Assembly: GCA_023053545.1 (NCBI GenBank)
Contig: JAKZAN010000108.1
Span: forward strand, 34,034 to 98,033
From: Lepidurus packardi
Taxonomy: Eukaryota; Arthropoda; Branchiopoda; Notostraca; Triopsidae
Length of the DNA stretch: 64,000 nt
Direction: 5' to 3'
The position numbers were made by a program, and so were the translations under genes. This document shows positions 35,644-48,032 of this stretch, piece after piece. How positions within the stretch are numbered: position 1 is the first letter of the stretch; every line of letters starts with the position of its first letter. The notes beneath the pieces are model-generated. The model ran no database searches, was not told the DNA's origin, and saw only the letters and a program-made list of their open reading frames with translations.

Positions 35644-37538
35644 ATGAAGGAATAATCAGTGCGCGTCGTCGTCCGAGTCAGACCCCCCAACGAAAAGGAA
35701 ACCAATGCTGCACCCCTCAAAAGTAACAACCCTCGTCTATCCTCATTTCGTGCAAATACACCCCTCATATGTTTCCATCATCTTTAATTTTCCATACCAT
35801 CAATCTAAACTATTCTTTATATTTTGTTTTAGATTCTGTAAACTGGCTCGAAGTCGACACCAAGGAAAAACAGATTCGCGCCACTCGTCCTGATAAGGAC
35901 AGATAATCTAAACTTTTCTGCTTCGACGACGTATTCGATTAGCAAAATACTCAATAAGAAGTCTACATGTCCACGGGTCACCCCATGATCGAACAGGTCA
36001 TCGAAGGCTACAACGCCACCATCTTCGCCTATGGTCAGACTGGCTCCGGAAAAACATATACTATGATGGGCGAGATCAAAGGGTCCCCCGAGACTCAGGG
36101 CATCATCCCGCGCACATTCTAGCATCTCATGAAGACCATCCAAAATTCCGAACAAAAAAACTTCCTGGTCCAATGCTCCTATATCTAAATCTACAACGAG
36201 GAAATTCACGATCTGCTTTCCGGGAACATAAAGCAGCGACTCGAAATCCGTGAATCCCAGGAGAAAGGCATCTATGTCAAAGATCTCGGCAAGTTCATTG
36301 TCAAAAGCAAGAACGAAATGTTCAAGTTCCTCAATATCGGCAACAATAACCGGGCTGTTGCTGAGACTCTCATGAATCTTGAGTCTTCCCGTTCCCATGC
36401 CATCTTCACCCTCTATGTTGAGAGTTCAGAGGTTATAGAGAATGATAATCGATTTGTCGCAGCTAAGTTCAACCTTGTCGACTTGGCGGGTTCTGAAAGA
36501 CAGTCCAAGACTGGATCGACTGGCGATAGATTGAAAGAAGCCTCCAAGATTAACCTGTCTCTCAGCGCCCTGGGAAACGTGATATCGGCTCTTGTGGATG
36601 GGAAAGGCACGCACGTTCCATACCGAGATTCGAAACTCACGCGACTTTTGCAGGATAGTTTAGGAGGCAATACTAAGACGATTATGATCGCAAATGTGTC
36701 TCCTTGCTCACTGAGTTACGATTAGACCCTATCGACACTACGTTACGCATCCAGGGCCAAGTACATTCAGAATGCCCCCATCGTCAATGAAGACCCCAAA
36801 GATGCACTTCTGCGGGAGTACGAGAACTAGATTAAAAAACTAAGAGGCATGCTGCAAGAAATGCAAACAGGTCCAAGTCCCATGACCCCTGATCACTTGG
36901 TACCGTCAGTAGACAAACTCCTGTCTCCAGGAGACTCCGAACAATAAGACTAGAAATCAGATCTCTTACAGAAAATCAGAGATCTGGAATCCAAACTAAT
37001 CCATCCCTCTATACTGCATTAGAAGCTCCTAGAAGAGAGGAATATCCGACAGGAGCAGCTATCCTTCATGGAGAGGAACTACAAGAACCTGGAAGAGGAA
37101 GTATAGGAAATGAGGAAGCTCATGAAATAGCTGCGTAGAAAATACAAAATAGCCAGCAAATAAATCTTCGAGTTAGAGAAGCAGCACGAGGAAGAGCATC
37201 AGCAACTCGACAAGAAGCAGAAGGCTATAGCCAGGTAGAACACCGTTTATAAAGCAGTAGTCAATACTCTATTTACGGAGAAACAGTTCCAGAACCTGAT
37301 AGCTTTGGGGGAGTGGGAGGATGATTAGAACTTCAGACTGCCGCCGTTCTACTTCAAGGATAAGTCGACATTGGCGTTCCCGTATGAAGGGAAATCGGAT
37401 GCACGGAATAACAACCACAACGAAGGGACGGGCAGCAACTAGTAGAAATAGAATAGTAAGGGAGGAATGCGGAAGGAGATGTCGAGTACGAAGAAGTCAT
37501 TGAGTAACCCTTATATTCTGGGGGGTAAGAAGAAATGA
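35644..37538 (+). CDS. Kinesin-2-like motor protein (KIF3/KIF17 type)
   Basis: Exons 35644-35722 and 35833-37538 (110-nt intron) give 594 residues. The motor is N-terminal: [15 protein letters not shown]-loop [27 protein letters not shown], switch [12 protein letters not shown], switch [30 protein letters not shown] and [19 protein letters not shown]. The neck region [20 protein letters not shown] followed by a coiled coil is characteristic of kinesin-2, the anterograde intraflagellar transport motor family. Three nearly invariant glutamates (EIYNEE, YDETLSTL, ENEIKKL) are UAA or UAG. The tail after the coiled coil is short and Asn/Ser/Lys-rich. Kinesin-2 subtype is inferred from the neck; a divergent ciliate kinesin is the alternative. 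Confidence 0.9.
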
Positions 37539-37833
37539 GCGAGCAGGAACAAATCTTAATCCAAGCAAGAAAGACAACAGAAAAAGAATATTAACGGACT
37601 GTTTCTATTTAATAAAAATCGTATATCTTCCAAACATCAGATTGTGTTGTCGCTTTCTCTAGCTATTTTTCTATGCCTACATCCAAGCAAAACACCTTAT
37701 TCTTTTAAAGAGGATTCCAATGCAGTCTAACGTATAAAAAGATAAACTCTTTCTGCAATTTTCAAACAATCCACAGTAACTTAGAAGTTACGCATCTAAC
37801 ATCTCGACTAAATAGATACATATATTAGTCCAA

Positions 37834-40800
37834 TCAAATGACGTTCAGATCGCGTTTCAGGTTCGCTGTAATATTGTTTCTCTTGCCTAGACCCTGGAAC
37901 ATTGACCGGCTTCTCTGCGCCCCCTCACGCCATCTTTTGTAAAATGTCTTTGTTTTTTCCTCTACACCAACCACTGACTTGTTCTCTTCTGACACATTTT
38001 CTGTCAAGTCGATCAAAATCGCAAGGCACAGCTGCACACAACCCAGAATCACACTGATCAACCAGTGATAGATGTGGAGACCCTGGAACTGGTAGATCTA
38101 GAGTGCACTCCCCGCGAAATTGACCAACAGTATCTGAATAATCACAACCAGCAGCAATACAATGGCAAAGGTATCGTTGCACTTCAGGTTCTTGCAAAGT
38201 GATTCTTTCTTATGGACTCTGCGACTTGCGATGAAGTTAAATATCTGGAGCACCACAAAAAGATTGAAGATGAACGTCTGCTGCCGGGAGAAGACACCCA
38301 GGTTTTCCATGACACGTTGGTAGTCGGGGGCCCCTTAGAATGTGAATCTACGCCCTGAACGCATGAAGTAGAGCGCGGAGCTGGAAAAAGGGGAGTATTT
38401 ATTGACCATGGGGTCCCTTTTCAGGTTGTAGAGATAAGCATCGTATCCATCTTCAAACTAAGGCAGTATGCGCTACCCGAAGTTGTAGCAGATTATGAGT
38501 ACAGCCAGCTGATACAACCCTATCAGCACTATTTTCCGCAGCATGTGTCGAGTGATTATTTTTTAACCTCTGATCTTGTTCTCGATAAGGATTTAACTCG
38601 GTCTTTAGGTCGCCAGCGCCAAAGCTGCCAGATTGTCGATTAGCACATTGATCCAAAGGAGTTGCACTGGTTTGATGATTCCTTATTGCCAGAACAAACA
38701 CCCGTAGAAGGTTAGGATGAGGGCAACTCCATTGGCTGTCAGATGGAAGGTCAGGTACTTTCTCACAGAACTGATAACGTTGCGACCCCATAGTACACTT
38801 TTGACAATGGTTGTGAGGGAGTTGTCTAGCATATTGATTCCGGGTAGGGAGTCGTATTTGAGCCTTCCATCCATCAAAAAGGCAACATCAGCTTTCTTCA
38901 AAACTTCCTTATCTTCATAGGAGTCGCTAATGACAGCCACCAGTTTGTTCATGTCCTGCAGCGCAACTACCAGTGCATACTTCTGCTCCGAACTGCAGTT
39001 ATAAATGACTTTCAGGTTCCTGTACACACTAGAAAACCATTCTTTGTTAGCGATAGTGTCTATACGAGCATTGAACTCTAGTTTGGTGCTGTCTTCTTCG
39101 CTAAAGGTACAGGCACAGTTTTTGATCCTACAATTGTTACAGATTACTCCCCCAAGGTTCTCCAACAATACATTGGCGTCCATCGCTTGGTCCTCTGAAT
39201 ACTCCATGTTGATCTATTTCATAAATACTTTTGTGCAGTTAAGATTCCCGCTGGTTAGGATACGGGTATTGATTGCACTGGCATGTAGTGTTTTAAGGCT
39301 CTCAATCACGTCCTATTTCAGGAATTACTTGGCTCCGACAACACATAGAAACATCAGACCTTTTCCTTCACTCGCAGCCAATATAAGAGGGTTCTAACCA
39401 CACGATTCAATCTCTGAACATGCTGTTAGTATATCCTGTTTGGCTAGGCGATTTAGGGGCAGGGTTATATCCTTCTCATAGATGAAGTTTATGAGTGGCA
39501 ATAGTGTTTTGGGGTCTCCCTTGTAAAGGGTCACTGTCTTACCGTTGATGGGTAGCTCAATACTAGCTATCCTTTAGCTGTTAGAGTAGTTCTGATTGAT
39601 GGGGACTTGCGATTATTTAGTGGGTACCCATTGAACAGTATTCTGACCAAAATCGTAAAGAGCGTTTTCGAATTCCCTAAATTTGGATTTACTCTTTGCA
39701 ACGATAAATGCCATACAGAGGGTCATGTAGGTTCTGAAAGTAGGGGAACAGTTGGGCATCATAAATCTCGGGACCTCCGGGTCCACTATAAGCATCCCTT
39801 CCATTTCAAAGCTGAAGACCTTGGTGATACGCATATGGTCGGAGACAAGCATTCCTTCTTTATTTACACAGAGGTCTGTGACCAGACCCATAGTTTCACA
39901 CGCCCCGATATTTCTTACGAGATTCTTATCTTGTAGCATAGTCCTAAGGTTGTAGGCAATAGAGATATTGACAGAAAGTGGCAATCCCTCGGGTACTGAA
40001 AGCACAAGCACACAGCAAACCAGGAGAACGATTCTGAGAAGCGTAGCAGTGTCTGAGTCGGATTCCCAGGATTGGATTTTCAGTTTCTATATAGTAAATC
40101 TGATGATCATCACGACGAAGATGAGTCCTGCGGCTAAACATCCATAGTAGCTGAGCTGGCTTGAGATCTACAGCAGATTTTATTGCAGGGGAGTAATATT
40201 CGATAAGATCTTTTGCCTATGAACTATATTATTGCGATGCATGTGGCTGTTCTCTCCCACCGCGATTACAACCATGCGTCCTTGCCCACCAACAATAGTG
40301 GAACCACCGACTAGTACCGAAGAGACTCGCTCGTTTTATTTATTTTAAGGGCTATTCATGTTTTGATCCTCATATATCCTCGTACATTACGCGATACCTT
40401 TTTTAGGAGAGGGGATCGAATGTGTGGGTAAAGGCACTGACCCGTCTACCATCATGGTATTCGATAATTTAGAACCTGGCTTATTGGGATCGCATAGGAG
40501 TAGCCCGTCAGCCGGCACCACATCAAAACACTCAAGCAGCACAATATCCCCTACTAAAAGCTACTGATATGGCAGACTCAGTTCCACCCCCTCTCTGATT
40601 ACAGTGCACTTCTTCTCGTTCTCGTATATTGCATGCAAGTTTCTAAACTATTTGATTTTATGATAGTTGTTGAGTGCAGATACAAGGATGGACAATTAGA
40701 CTCCTACCAGCAATCCTAATCCTTCGATCCAGTAGAAGTTGTTCTTGTGCCCAAACTCGACGACAGACAGGATGATGACGATGAATGAGACGAGTATGAG

Positions 40801-41073
40801 GACTCGGGTGGGGCTGTCCTGGTGGTTCTAGCATAGAAGCTCCAAGAAGGTGGGTAGGCGGACTGCGGGAGGAAGGTTGCGACCATAGAGGTTGGCGCGT
40901 GCGGAGTTTAAGTCCTGGGAAGTGCCTTAGTTCCAGGAAGTACGAAGTTGCGAGAGAAGGTATTGTTAATCAATGTTCTGAGGTTAAAGGCAATCTGGTC
41001 CGTCAGAGTCATGAGTAAGCTCATAATTTTCTACTATCTTAACGAGCGTATGAGGAGAGATTTCGAAATTCAT
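37834..41073 (-). CDS. PMCA-like P-type ATPase homologue, catalytically degenerate
   Basis: One exon of 1079 residues, ATG 41073 to TGA 37834-37836. The whole PMCA layout is kept: N-terminal ANLYGRNLPP...FLELLCENHQD, VPADGLL, TM4 VPEGLPLSVNISIAY, ACETMG, ADVAFLM, TTIVKSVLWGRNV, TM6 LLWINVLIDNLAALALATE, and FNFIASRRVH. The transport-site residues in TM4 (PEGL) and TM6 (N and D of NVLIDN) remain. The catalytic motifs are gone: DKTGT reads NKEGM (Asn at residue 404, codon 39862-39864), TGES is absent after VPADG, TGDN reads TSGN and TGDGxNDxPAL reads ISDSYEDKEVL (residue 715 on). The frame is intact over 3.2 kb, so this looks like a maintained pseudoenzyme, not a pseudogene. Known family function: export of Ca2+; that reaction is not expected here. 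Confidence 0.93.
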
Positions 41074-41768
41074 CCTCTGTTTTTTTGGTTTCGATTGTAT
41101 TTTTTTGATATTCCAGATATAAATATTTTTTATAGGAAAACTGGCTCATTTTTTTTATCATCCTCATAATGGTAATTATTCTTTTGGATCTAATATGTGT
41201 GTACGATTCCAGGAGCAGGGTTGCGTATGTGTTGGAAAGTACGAGAGACTCCACTCCTTGATGCTTTTATTATCGGATTTCCGCAGTTCATAAGCATGGT
41301 TTCATGCAGGCTGCTTCCACCCCTAAATCGATCCCTATTTTAATTTTTTGCAACCTTAAATCCTCTAATTGTTCAGTATCAGCGACACAGAGAGTAAATG
41401 AGTCTGCCTACATATTGCCTTTATATATTAATTAATTAATAGCTGAACTTCCCCTCGAATCAAAGAGTATGTGCTTACTACTTGACTCTCCAGACACAAA
41501 CACTGCTCAATATTGTTTCTGTTCATACTCATCACGATCTGCTCTTAGTAAACCATATATACACACACACATATATATCAATCAGTTAAAAAATATCGTA
41601 AACTCTCGAAACCCCCCTATCACAAATAGCAAACCTATAATTGTTTTTTTTATTATTACTATTCCTATTCTTGTAATAACACTCCAAAATATAATCATAC
41701 ACACACAGTACAGGTTTACCAAAACACACATACTCTCACACACACACAACGACTCACTACCCTTCACG
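41074..41768. other. Divergent intergenic region with CA repeats
   Basis: 700 bp between divergent starts, with short CA repeats near 41563-41574, 41698-41706 and 41737-41750. No gene supported; this is probably the regulatory region of the homeodomain-like gene and the ATPase homologue. Confidence 0.5.
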
Positions 41769-42398
41769 ATGGCTGACAATTAGTATCACATCAAACATCA
41801 CAATCCTTCAGCACAAGAATAATACTACTCTACTCCCAATCCATCTCCCTCCAAGAGCTTGTTCTTTGAGCTGTTGGAATTTAACGATCCTTCCAACGCT
41901 CCTGATTTTCTCCAACCCCGCTCTGTTGATTTCGGTCCACTCGAATCCCTCCTTTATCAGCAGTAGAACCAAGAGAACATTCCTATATTCTACTTCGATG
42001 AAGCACCCGCACTCCTATAGAACCCACGATCCGATACTCAGGATCAGAACTCCTATACCAAAACTAAAGCGCAGTGCGAATCTTCAGCACGAAGACAGCG
42101 CAAAAATCATGAACAGCTCCGGATCCTTGAATAGGAGTTCGGAAAGGACAACGGCGATTGGACAAAAGAGACGATCACTGAACTCGCCCTCGTGACAGGT
42201 TTGACTGAGAATCAGATTTACAAATGGGGTTGGGACAAGCAACAGAAACTCCAAGCTTCAACGGCAGCCAAGGAGACTGAATGCAGTGACTACAAGCGTA
42301 AGAACCAGAGCTCAAGACAGAAACAACAGGAGAGCAGGAATAAAGGTATTTCTCTGAGCAATAAGAAACAGGAAGTTTCAAAGAAACTGCTGTTTTGA
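41769..42398 (+). CDS. Homeodomain-like DNA-binding protein
   Basis: A single exon of 209 residues. The N-terminal 110 residues are Ser/Pro/acidic. From about residue 112 a homeodomain-like fold appears: ARRQRKNHEQLRILEEEFGK, then WTKETITELALVTGLTENQI and YKWGWDKQQK. The LE-x-EF first helix, the TGLTE turn and the recognition helix with KW-x-W in place of the classical WFxN fit the atypical homeodomain proteins of ciliates and other protists. The C-terminus is Lys/Gln/Ser-rich. It is likely a nuclear DNA-binding regulator; targets unknown. The glutamate in LEEEF is a UAG. Confidence 0.8.
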
Positions 42399-42816
42399 GG
42401 TTGTACGCAGAGATCACCTGAGACCTGTGGGTGTCTGGCAATGAAGGTGGAAAGCAAAAAAGGAGTAAGGAAGATAGGAGACTAATGTGTGATTTTGTGA
42501 GCTTTTCATTGTAGAGAATGATAATTAAGAAACCAGATGATAGGAAATGCGTAGATCTATTGATTTTTAATATTATTTAAAGGACTGTTTGGCCTGATAA
42601 ATGGATGTTTGATATATTTTTTAATGGCATGCAAACGGCTAGGAGCGAGTACCGAAAAATATACTACATTATAATAAAAAAACACAATCAAGACCGAAAA
42701 ACGAACATGAAGAGAATACTTTTTTTTTATCCTAAACATACCTGTCTCCTTTTTCTCATTGAATGTATCCAGTTATATATTATTGTTGTCGCTTCGAAAA
42801 ACCCCTCACTCATAAT
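42399..42816. other. Convergent spacer
   Basis: AT-rich spacer between convergent genes; nothing recognised. Confidence 0.45.
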
Positions 42817-43906
42817 TCAACCATCAAGTATATACGTTACAATTTCTTAGTTTATCCCGCTCCGCCCTTCCAGCATGAACATGTGTCCCATGCCCTGCAT
42901 ACTCGTTAGTTTGTACCTCTCCGGCTCCCCCAGTGCTAGATCTATACACCCCTTCCTGTCCACCCAGTCGCTATCCCCGACTAAGAAGCTAATCTTGCAC
43001 TTTGGCGGGTGCTCTTTGTAGTGCTAGAAGAAGTTGAATTTCGGCAGCACCCGAGGTTCGAAGAGCTGGAAGAAAAGTCGCTAGGCCCCGGATCGCTACT
43101 GGCATAGCTGTAGAATGATGTCCGTAAAGTGGTTGAGGCGTTAAGGAGTGTTTTGGTATTTGCGGAGGCTGGAAGCAATGGCTGCCCTTTTACAGGAACA
43201 GGCGAGATATCTGAGTAGCGTCTTATAGGTGAGCTAGAACCTCCACCCAATGTTGTTAAAGAGATAGCGTGCGATGTCAGAACACCCGCTGATACGATTT
43301 TTGTAGTCCTCATTTTTGGGGGTGACTCCTGAAAGTGATAAAAGACAAAATAAGTATAGTTAAACATTTAGTAATGACCAGAAATGAAGAACAGCAAAAA
43401 ATCGAAAAATATTGATAAAAAATTGACATTTCCTAAAAACTAATAAGTCTCTCAGGGGGTCTTTTACCTACGGGGGATATCAGAACCATACGGCTTATGC
43501 GTTCAGGGTAGCGACGTTCGTACAGCATGCAGACAAACGACCCGAAGCTGTGTCCCACCAGTACCACTCTCTCATCCCCATAGAATTTCCGCACTGCCTC
43601 GACTCCTTGCACAAAGAACTCCATCATATCCTAAAGTTACAACTCCCGTGCATGTTCCTGTTTAGAAGAAAATCCCATTCCACGCAGGTCGAACAACACA
43701 ACATGGCCGAAATGGCGCAACCTTTAAGCTTGAGTGTAGAAAAAGAGCGATGTCCCTCCGAAGCCATGAGTGATATAGAAAGTAGGTACAGTTTGCGAAG
43801 TGGGACCGGTGTACTTGATGGTGTAGGTACGAACGGTTTCCTTGGGGGCTGAGGACGAGGACTAAACAGGAACATCAACGACATCGTAGTCGAGAGTGCA
43901 GAGCAT
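42817..43906 (-). CDS. Alpha/beta hydrolase (ABHD4/5-like)
   Basis: Exons 43906-43468 and 43328-42817 (139-nt intron) give 316 residues. The hydrolase fold motifs are in order: oxyanion HGFGGTSLFFY, VVLFDLRGMGFSS, nucleophile elbow VVLVGHSFGSFVCMLYERRY, ERISRMVLISPVG, the acid in FLVGDSDWVDRKG and the histidine in MQGMGHMF. The complete Ser-Asp-His set suggests an active esterase, lipase or acyltransferase. The PEER-like start, LISPVGVTPKNE cap entry and GDxDWxD match the ABHD4/ABHD5 (CGI-58) group; ABHD5 itself lacks the serine, so this is closer to the active ABHD4 type. No signal peptide. Splicing joins SPVG with VTPKNEDYKNR. Confidence 0.85.
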
Positions 43907-44331
43907 ATTCAGAGAGAGAAACACCCTTTATTCGACTTGTTAAAGTAGTGCCATAGAGAAGAACAAGATGTTTTTTGTCTTTTTTTAAGTCTAGGGGGTG
44001 TTGTTGGATAGAGAGATTATTATACGAGTTCCCTAAATAAAAACCTGTTATTTTATTGAAGGGGAAAAAGGAATAATAGTGAGAGGTTGATTGTTAATGA
44101 GGACGTAATTAACTCGACGACGCATCATATTCGAAGTGTAATGGCCCAAAACAATGGGAATCCCACATTCGGATCATGCGCCATTTAAATATTTAATAGG
44201 AGACAGCCACCCTCCTTCGCAAAATTGTATTCGCATAGCGGAAGGGATATATTAATATATATGTGTATGGCTGGTTAGCTGGAACCTGAGACCAGGGAAA
44301 AGACTAATAAAATAAATCAATAATAGTCATA
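43907..44331. other. Divergent intergenic region
   Basis: 425 bp between divergent genes, AT-rich with ATATATATG near 44250-44265; no motif assigned. Confidence 0.45.
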
Positions 44332-44793
44332 ATGTCTGAACCCGTACCTGATAACGATAGCAAATTTGAATACCTCAAGGGCAGGTTCGTCCTGCGTTTC
44401 CCTTTCACCTTCACAGCCATGAAGTGGGGGGTGGCTCTCGGCACTTTCTTCTCACTCCACTCCTATGTCAAAACCAGACAGGCCTCCAGGGCTGCAGAAT
44501 GGTTCTTCTGGGGCACCATCCTCTCCACTTTCCCCATCTGGTGTTTCTTCATGGTCAAATACTCTTTCTACTCCCACTCGATACGCAAATTCGAAGCAGA
44601 GCAGATATAGAACATACGCTAGACGGATATGTTGAAAACCTACTTGAACTCGAAAATCGCAAATCTTGAGCCTATCGAGGACGAGGAAGCATTGATAAAA
44701 GCCATGCAGTAGAAACAGAGGCAGGAGTACAGCCGTCATAGCCAGCTGGATTTCCTGCTTGCGGATGTGACTTCGACAACATATGATGCATGA
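44332..44793 (+). CDS. Two-span membrane protein, COX20-like
   Basis: A single exon of 153 residues. Two hydrophobic segments (FTAMKWGVALGTFFSLHSYV and WFFWGTILSTFPIWCFFMV) are separated by a short basic loop KTRQASRAAE. The spacing, the TR-x-xxR-A loop and W-x-x-GT at the start of the second span resemble COX20/FAM36A, an inner mitochondrial membrane chaperone for COX2 maturation. The C-terminal 60 residues are charged and helical, longer than in typical COX20. The family call rests on a short pattern and is tentative; the two-helix hairpin topology is clear. Confidence 0.5.
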
Positions 44794-44990
44794 GTCCTGG
44801 AGTCAATAATATATGTATAAAAACCCTCCTTCTCCTTCTTACTTCCTGCGCATATACACCCCATTTCTGATAGTTATTATCGGCAACACCTTTCCTAAAT
44901 TTTGTGAACACATAAAAACCTAAACACAAAAATGGCATATAAAGAAGGATATCAGATTTCTTTAGCAGAATCCTCTCTAATAGGTTTTTA

Positions 44991-46442
44991 TCAAAGGCGC
45001 TTGGCTAGATTATTCTGGTTCTGACGCATACGTTTCAACATATCTTGAAGATTACCACCACTGTTTACCTATTAGCTGTATCGCGTCGGGGTCACTGCAC
45101 GGTTCGACCCCTCGTTGCGCTGGCTTGATAGATCACTCGTGGGTGGTTGTTGGGCTGGCCTTGGTCGGGTGTTGGTAGCTTGCAGATCCGAACGTTGTGA
45201 GTAACTCTTGTTGTTGTTGTTGTTTGGGGTCGGGGCCGTAGATTTTTTCTCAGTAATCTTGTTTATATTGCTATTGATCTGAGGTTTATTGATGGGGCTC
45301 TTGGATTCCCGGTGGTATGATGCAAACTCTGGCTGCCTAACTTCTTCCGGTTCTGGGTGGTTGTTGATACTGATGCTAGGGTTATTCATGGCATTCAGGG
45401 TATTATTATTCCTGTTGCCTGCTATACTCCGTGAGTATGACTTCACAGATTGCTGATCATCGAAGGAGTGTTCCAGAGCCAGATTCTCGGACTATTTTTT
45501 AAGTTTTGCATTTTTGGCCTAGATGTCTTTGAGTTGGTTCACGATTACCATCCTTGCTGCGTCTGCCTCCTAGTACAGCCTGTTGAAATTGTCCACAGTG
45601 TTCGATATGTTGTTCTCCAGAGTTGTTCGCATGTCCCGTTCTGCCTTGAGCTCCTGCTCGCATTTTGACAGTTTGGCAGACAGCTATTTTTCACGCTCGC
45701 AAGGAAGATGGTGCATGTGGGCCTCAATCTGATTGATGCCCTGAGCGATCTTCGCCTTCAGGTCTTTATTCTATTTCTTGAGTTCTTCGATATTGGTGAG
45801 TAGTCTTCGATTTTCATTGCGCAGGGACACTTTGTCGAGGTATAAGAGTTTGATTGTCTCTAGGCGCTCGGTATTGTTCTCCAGCTCCTACATTTCACGT
45901 TTCAAGATATTGTTGTTTTTTGAGCCTGCGTGGTCTAGTTGTGTTTGTAAGTTTTCTGCTTTATCCAGAAGACCCTGTTTTTCGCCCTCGATCTGGTTGA
46001 TGAGTTTATTGATGGTCTCGTTGGATATCGGCACCATCTCTTCAGCGATGTTCCGACCCGTGATCTTCCCGATCATCTGCGAGATCAGGTTCTTGGACTT
46101 GTCTTCTTCATCCTAGACGATGTTGCGCAGCCCTTTTTTCTCACGATTCAAGTTGTTAGGGACCTTGTCGACTTTAATTTTCTTGTTGATGGTTTTGATA
46201 TCTTATTCACGGAGTTTAAGGTCGGAACTTCTTTGCTGTGAACTGGGGGACTGCATGGATTCGTTGGGGGCCTGGGCCGTAGTGGGTTCGCGTCGGGGGC
46301 CATTGGAGTTGTTAGCATTATTGACTGGAGTAATGGTTTTGAGGGAAGGCTGAGGAAGTATGCTTTAGTTTTCCTTGGGCTTAGGTTTTTCAGCTGCGAT
46401 CCTGATGAGCTTAGGTAGATCCTAATAGGCCTCTTCTGTCAT
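44991..46442 (-). CDS. Coiled-coil protein with disordered ends
   Basis: A single exon of 483 residues from ATG 46442 to TGA 44991-44993. Residues 1-90 are Pro/Asn/Ser-rich; residues 95-340 form a coiled coil (NETINKLINQIEGEKQGLLD, EELENNTERLETIKLLYLDK); the tail is Asn/Gln/Thr/Ser-rich with a polyasparagine run (PTPNNNNNKSYSQRS) and ends NLQDMLKRMRQNQNNLAKRL. About fifteen glutamates are UAR. It overlaps nothing and converges on the COX20-like gene with a 197-bp spacer. No family recognised; cytoskeletal scaffold is a guess. Confidence 0.75.
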
Positions 46443-47126
46443 ATTGTGGGTGGGTGTGGGTTGTGGTTATTAGGTATAATATTTATGTTTCTGAAGGGAC
46501 CGAGGGAGATATCTATATATTATAATAGATAGTAATAATGTATTTTTATGATTAAAAATTATATGTATTGCATATGATCGACTATTCATATGTGTGCAGG
46601 ATAAAGCATCAAGATCCTCACTCATTCACTTATATAATCAGAATCAAGGAGTACTAGCTATTTTGGAAGGCCATATGAGAATTAGTTATAATCAAAAGAG
46701 TCAACCCCGGTGGGGATAATATAATGATGACTGTTTATTATTTATAATTATTGTTGTGAGATTTTACTCAAAGTTCGAGCATCCTCGAACTATACACACT
46801 CCGAAGGCATGGCAGTGTTATTTTGTTGTTATTGTCGTTGTATATGATGCATAATTCCTGGCCGACCCAGCCATTCGATCCCCGCTCTCAATACATATCC
46901 CCATTTATCCCCACAAATATGTTGGTTCTTTGTGAACGACCATCGAACTATGGTCGATGAAACAGTCAAAACACACTCAATAATTAATTCGACCGTTCAA
47001 TAAAAAGGTAATAACATACATATATACATAAAGTTGGGGAAGACAAGCCATATCAAATACACACACATCCAATCCACTTTTAAAATCATTTTTATAATAA
47101 TATCCTCGAACATAACACTATCCCCA
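46443..47126. other. Divergent intergenic region with three hairpins
   Basis: Contains three inverted repeats: 46705-46715 (CCCC/GGGG), 46772-46791 (perfect 8-bp stem AGTTCGAG, 4-nt loop) and 46937-46956 (7-bp stem CGACCAT, 6-nt loop). No ORF. It separates a coiled-coil gene from a secreted-protein gene and may hold a structured RNA or binding sites. Confidence 0.5.
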
Positions 47127-47553
47127 ATGAACAAACTCCTTACCTTCGTTGTCTTCGCCGCCATCTTCGCCCTCGCCCACTCCAGCTGGATCCCCAGCCA
47201 TACCTACACTCCCGATGTCGCCAAGCAGATCGCCAGCGCCATCAAGACTGAACTGTAACGAACCTCCCATTCTCATCCCAACACTTCATGCCCTCAATGT
47301 CCATAGCATCAACAAGGCCCAGCTCCTCCCTCCTTCCATCTCCAACCAGCTGATCTCTGACCTCAACACCGAGAAGGATAGTGACAGAAAGTTGAAGTCC
47401 TTGACTCCTTCCGACATCGAAGCCCTGTTTAGCACTTTCGGCCTTAAGGCTCCCGAGGACAAGTGCGACAGTGTCGTTAAGGATGGCAAGATCGAAGGTG
47501 CTGAACTTAAGTGCCTGAACAGAATCTGGAAGAGCTACGTGCCCAGAGACTGA
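47127..47553 (+). CDS. Small secreted protein
   Basis: Exons 47127-47254 and 47307-47553 (52-nt intron) give 124 residues. A clear signal peptide (MNKLLTFVVFAAIFALAHSS) is followed by a small helical domain: TPDVAKQIASAIKTE, PPSISNQLISDLNTEKDSDR, LTPSDIEALFSTFGLKAPED and two cysteines that could pair (DKCDSVV and ELKCLNR). Codon use is unusually rich in C-ending codons (GCC, TTC, ATC) compared with neighbours, often a sign of high expression. Family not recognised; VVKDGKIEGAEL has the look of a degenerate calcium-loop but lacks a full EF-hand. Confidence 0.8.
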
Positions 47554-48032
47554 TGAAGAAAAAGATATATTGCTCTTTTTTTTATGGATTGTTTCCACAG
47601 ACCCAAAAACAAACACACACAAATCATGCACTTAGCACTAGATATTTTTATATATCTCTTATGAGTACAAATGGGCAGACACGATACAATATCATATCGA
47701 TAAATCTCTACTCCATTGGGTTCACCAAGTTTCAGCAAGAGGAGTCGTCAATGAAAAATAAAGCGAACACCAAGAACAGCTGTTGTTCCTGAACCCAGCC
47801 TCTCTTCGATTCACTCTCTCGTTACAACTCCTGTCCCCCACACTTCTCCTCTCCATCTCTATCGGAATAGCCCTACTATCCTTTTATTATTATAACTGAT
47901 ATCTATATTTCATATATTTCCCTAGTATCCCTATATCCTCTCTCCCTCTTTCTATTCCTACTATACCCCCATAATCATCATCATCATCTCTCGAAACACA
48001 GTATATATATTCCCACTATACGCTTACCGATA
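47554..48032. other. Intergenic spacer
   Basis: 480 bp, pyrimidine-rich from about 47800 to 47990 on the plus strand, AT-rich elsewhere; no gene seen. Confidence 0.45.
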
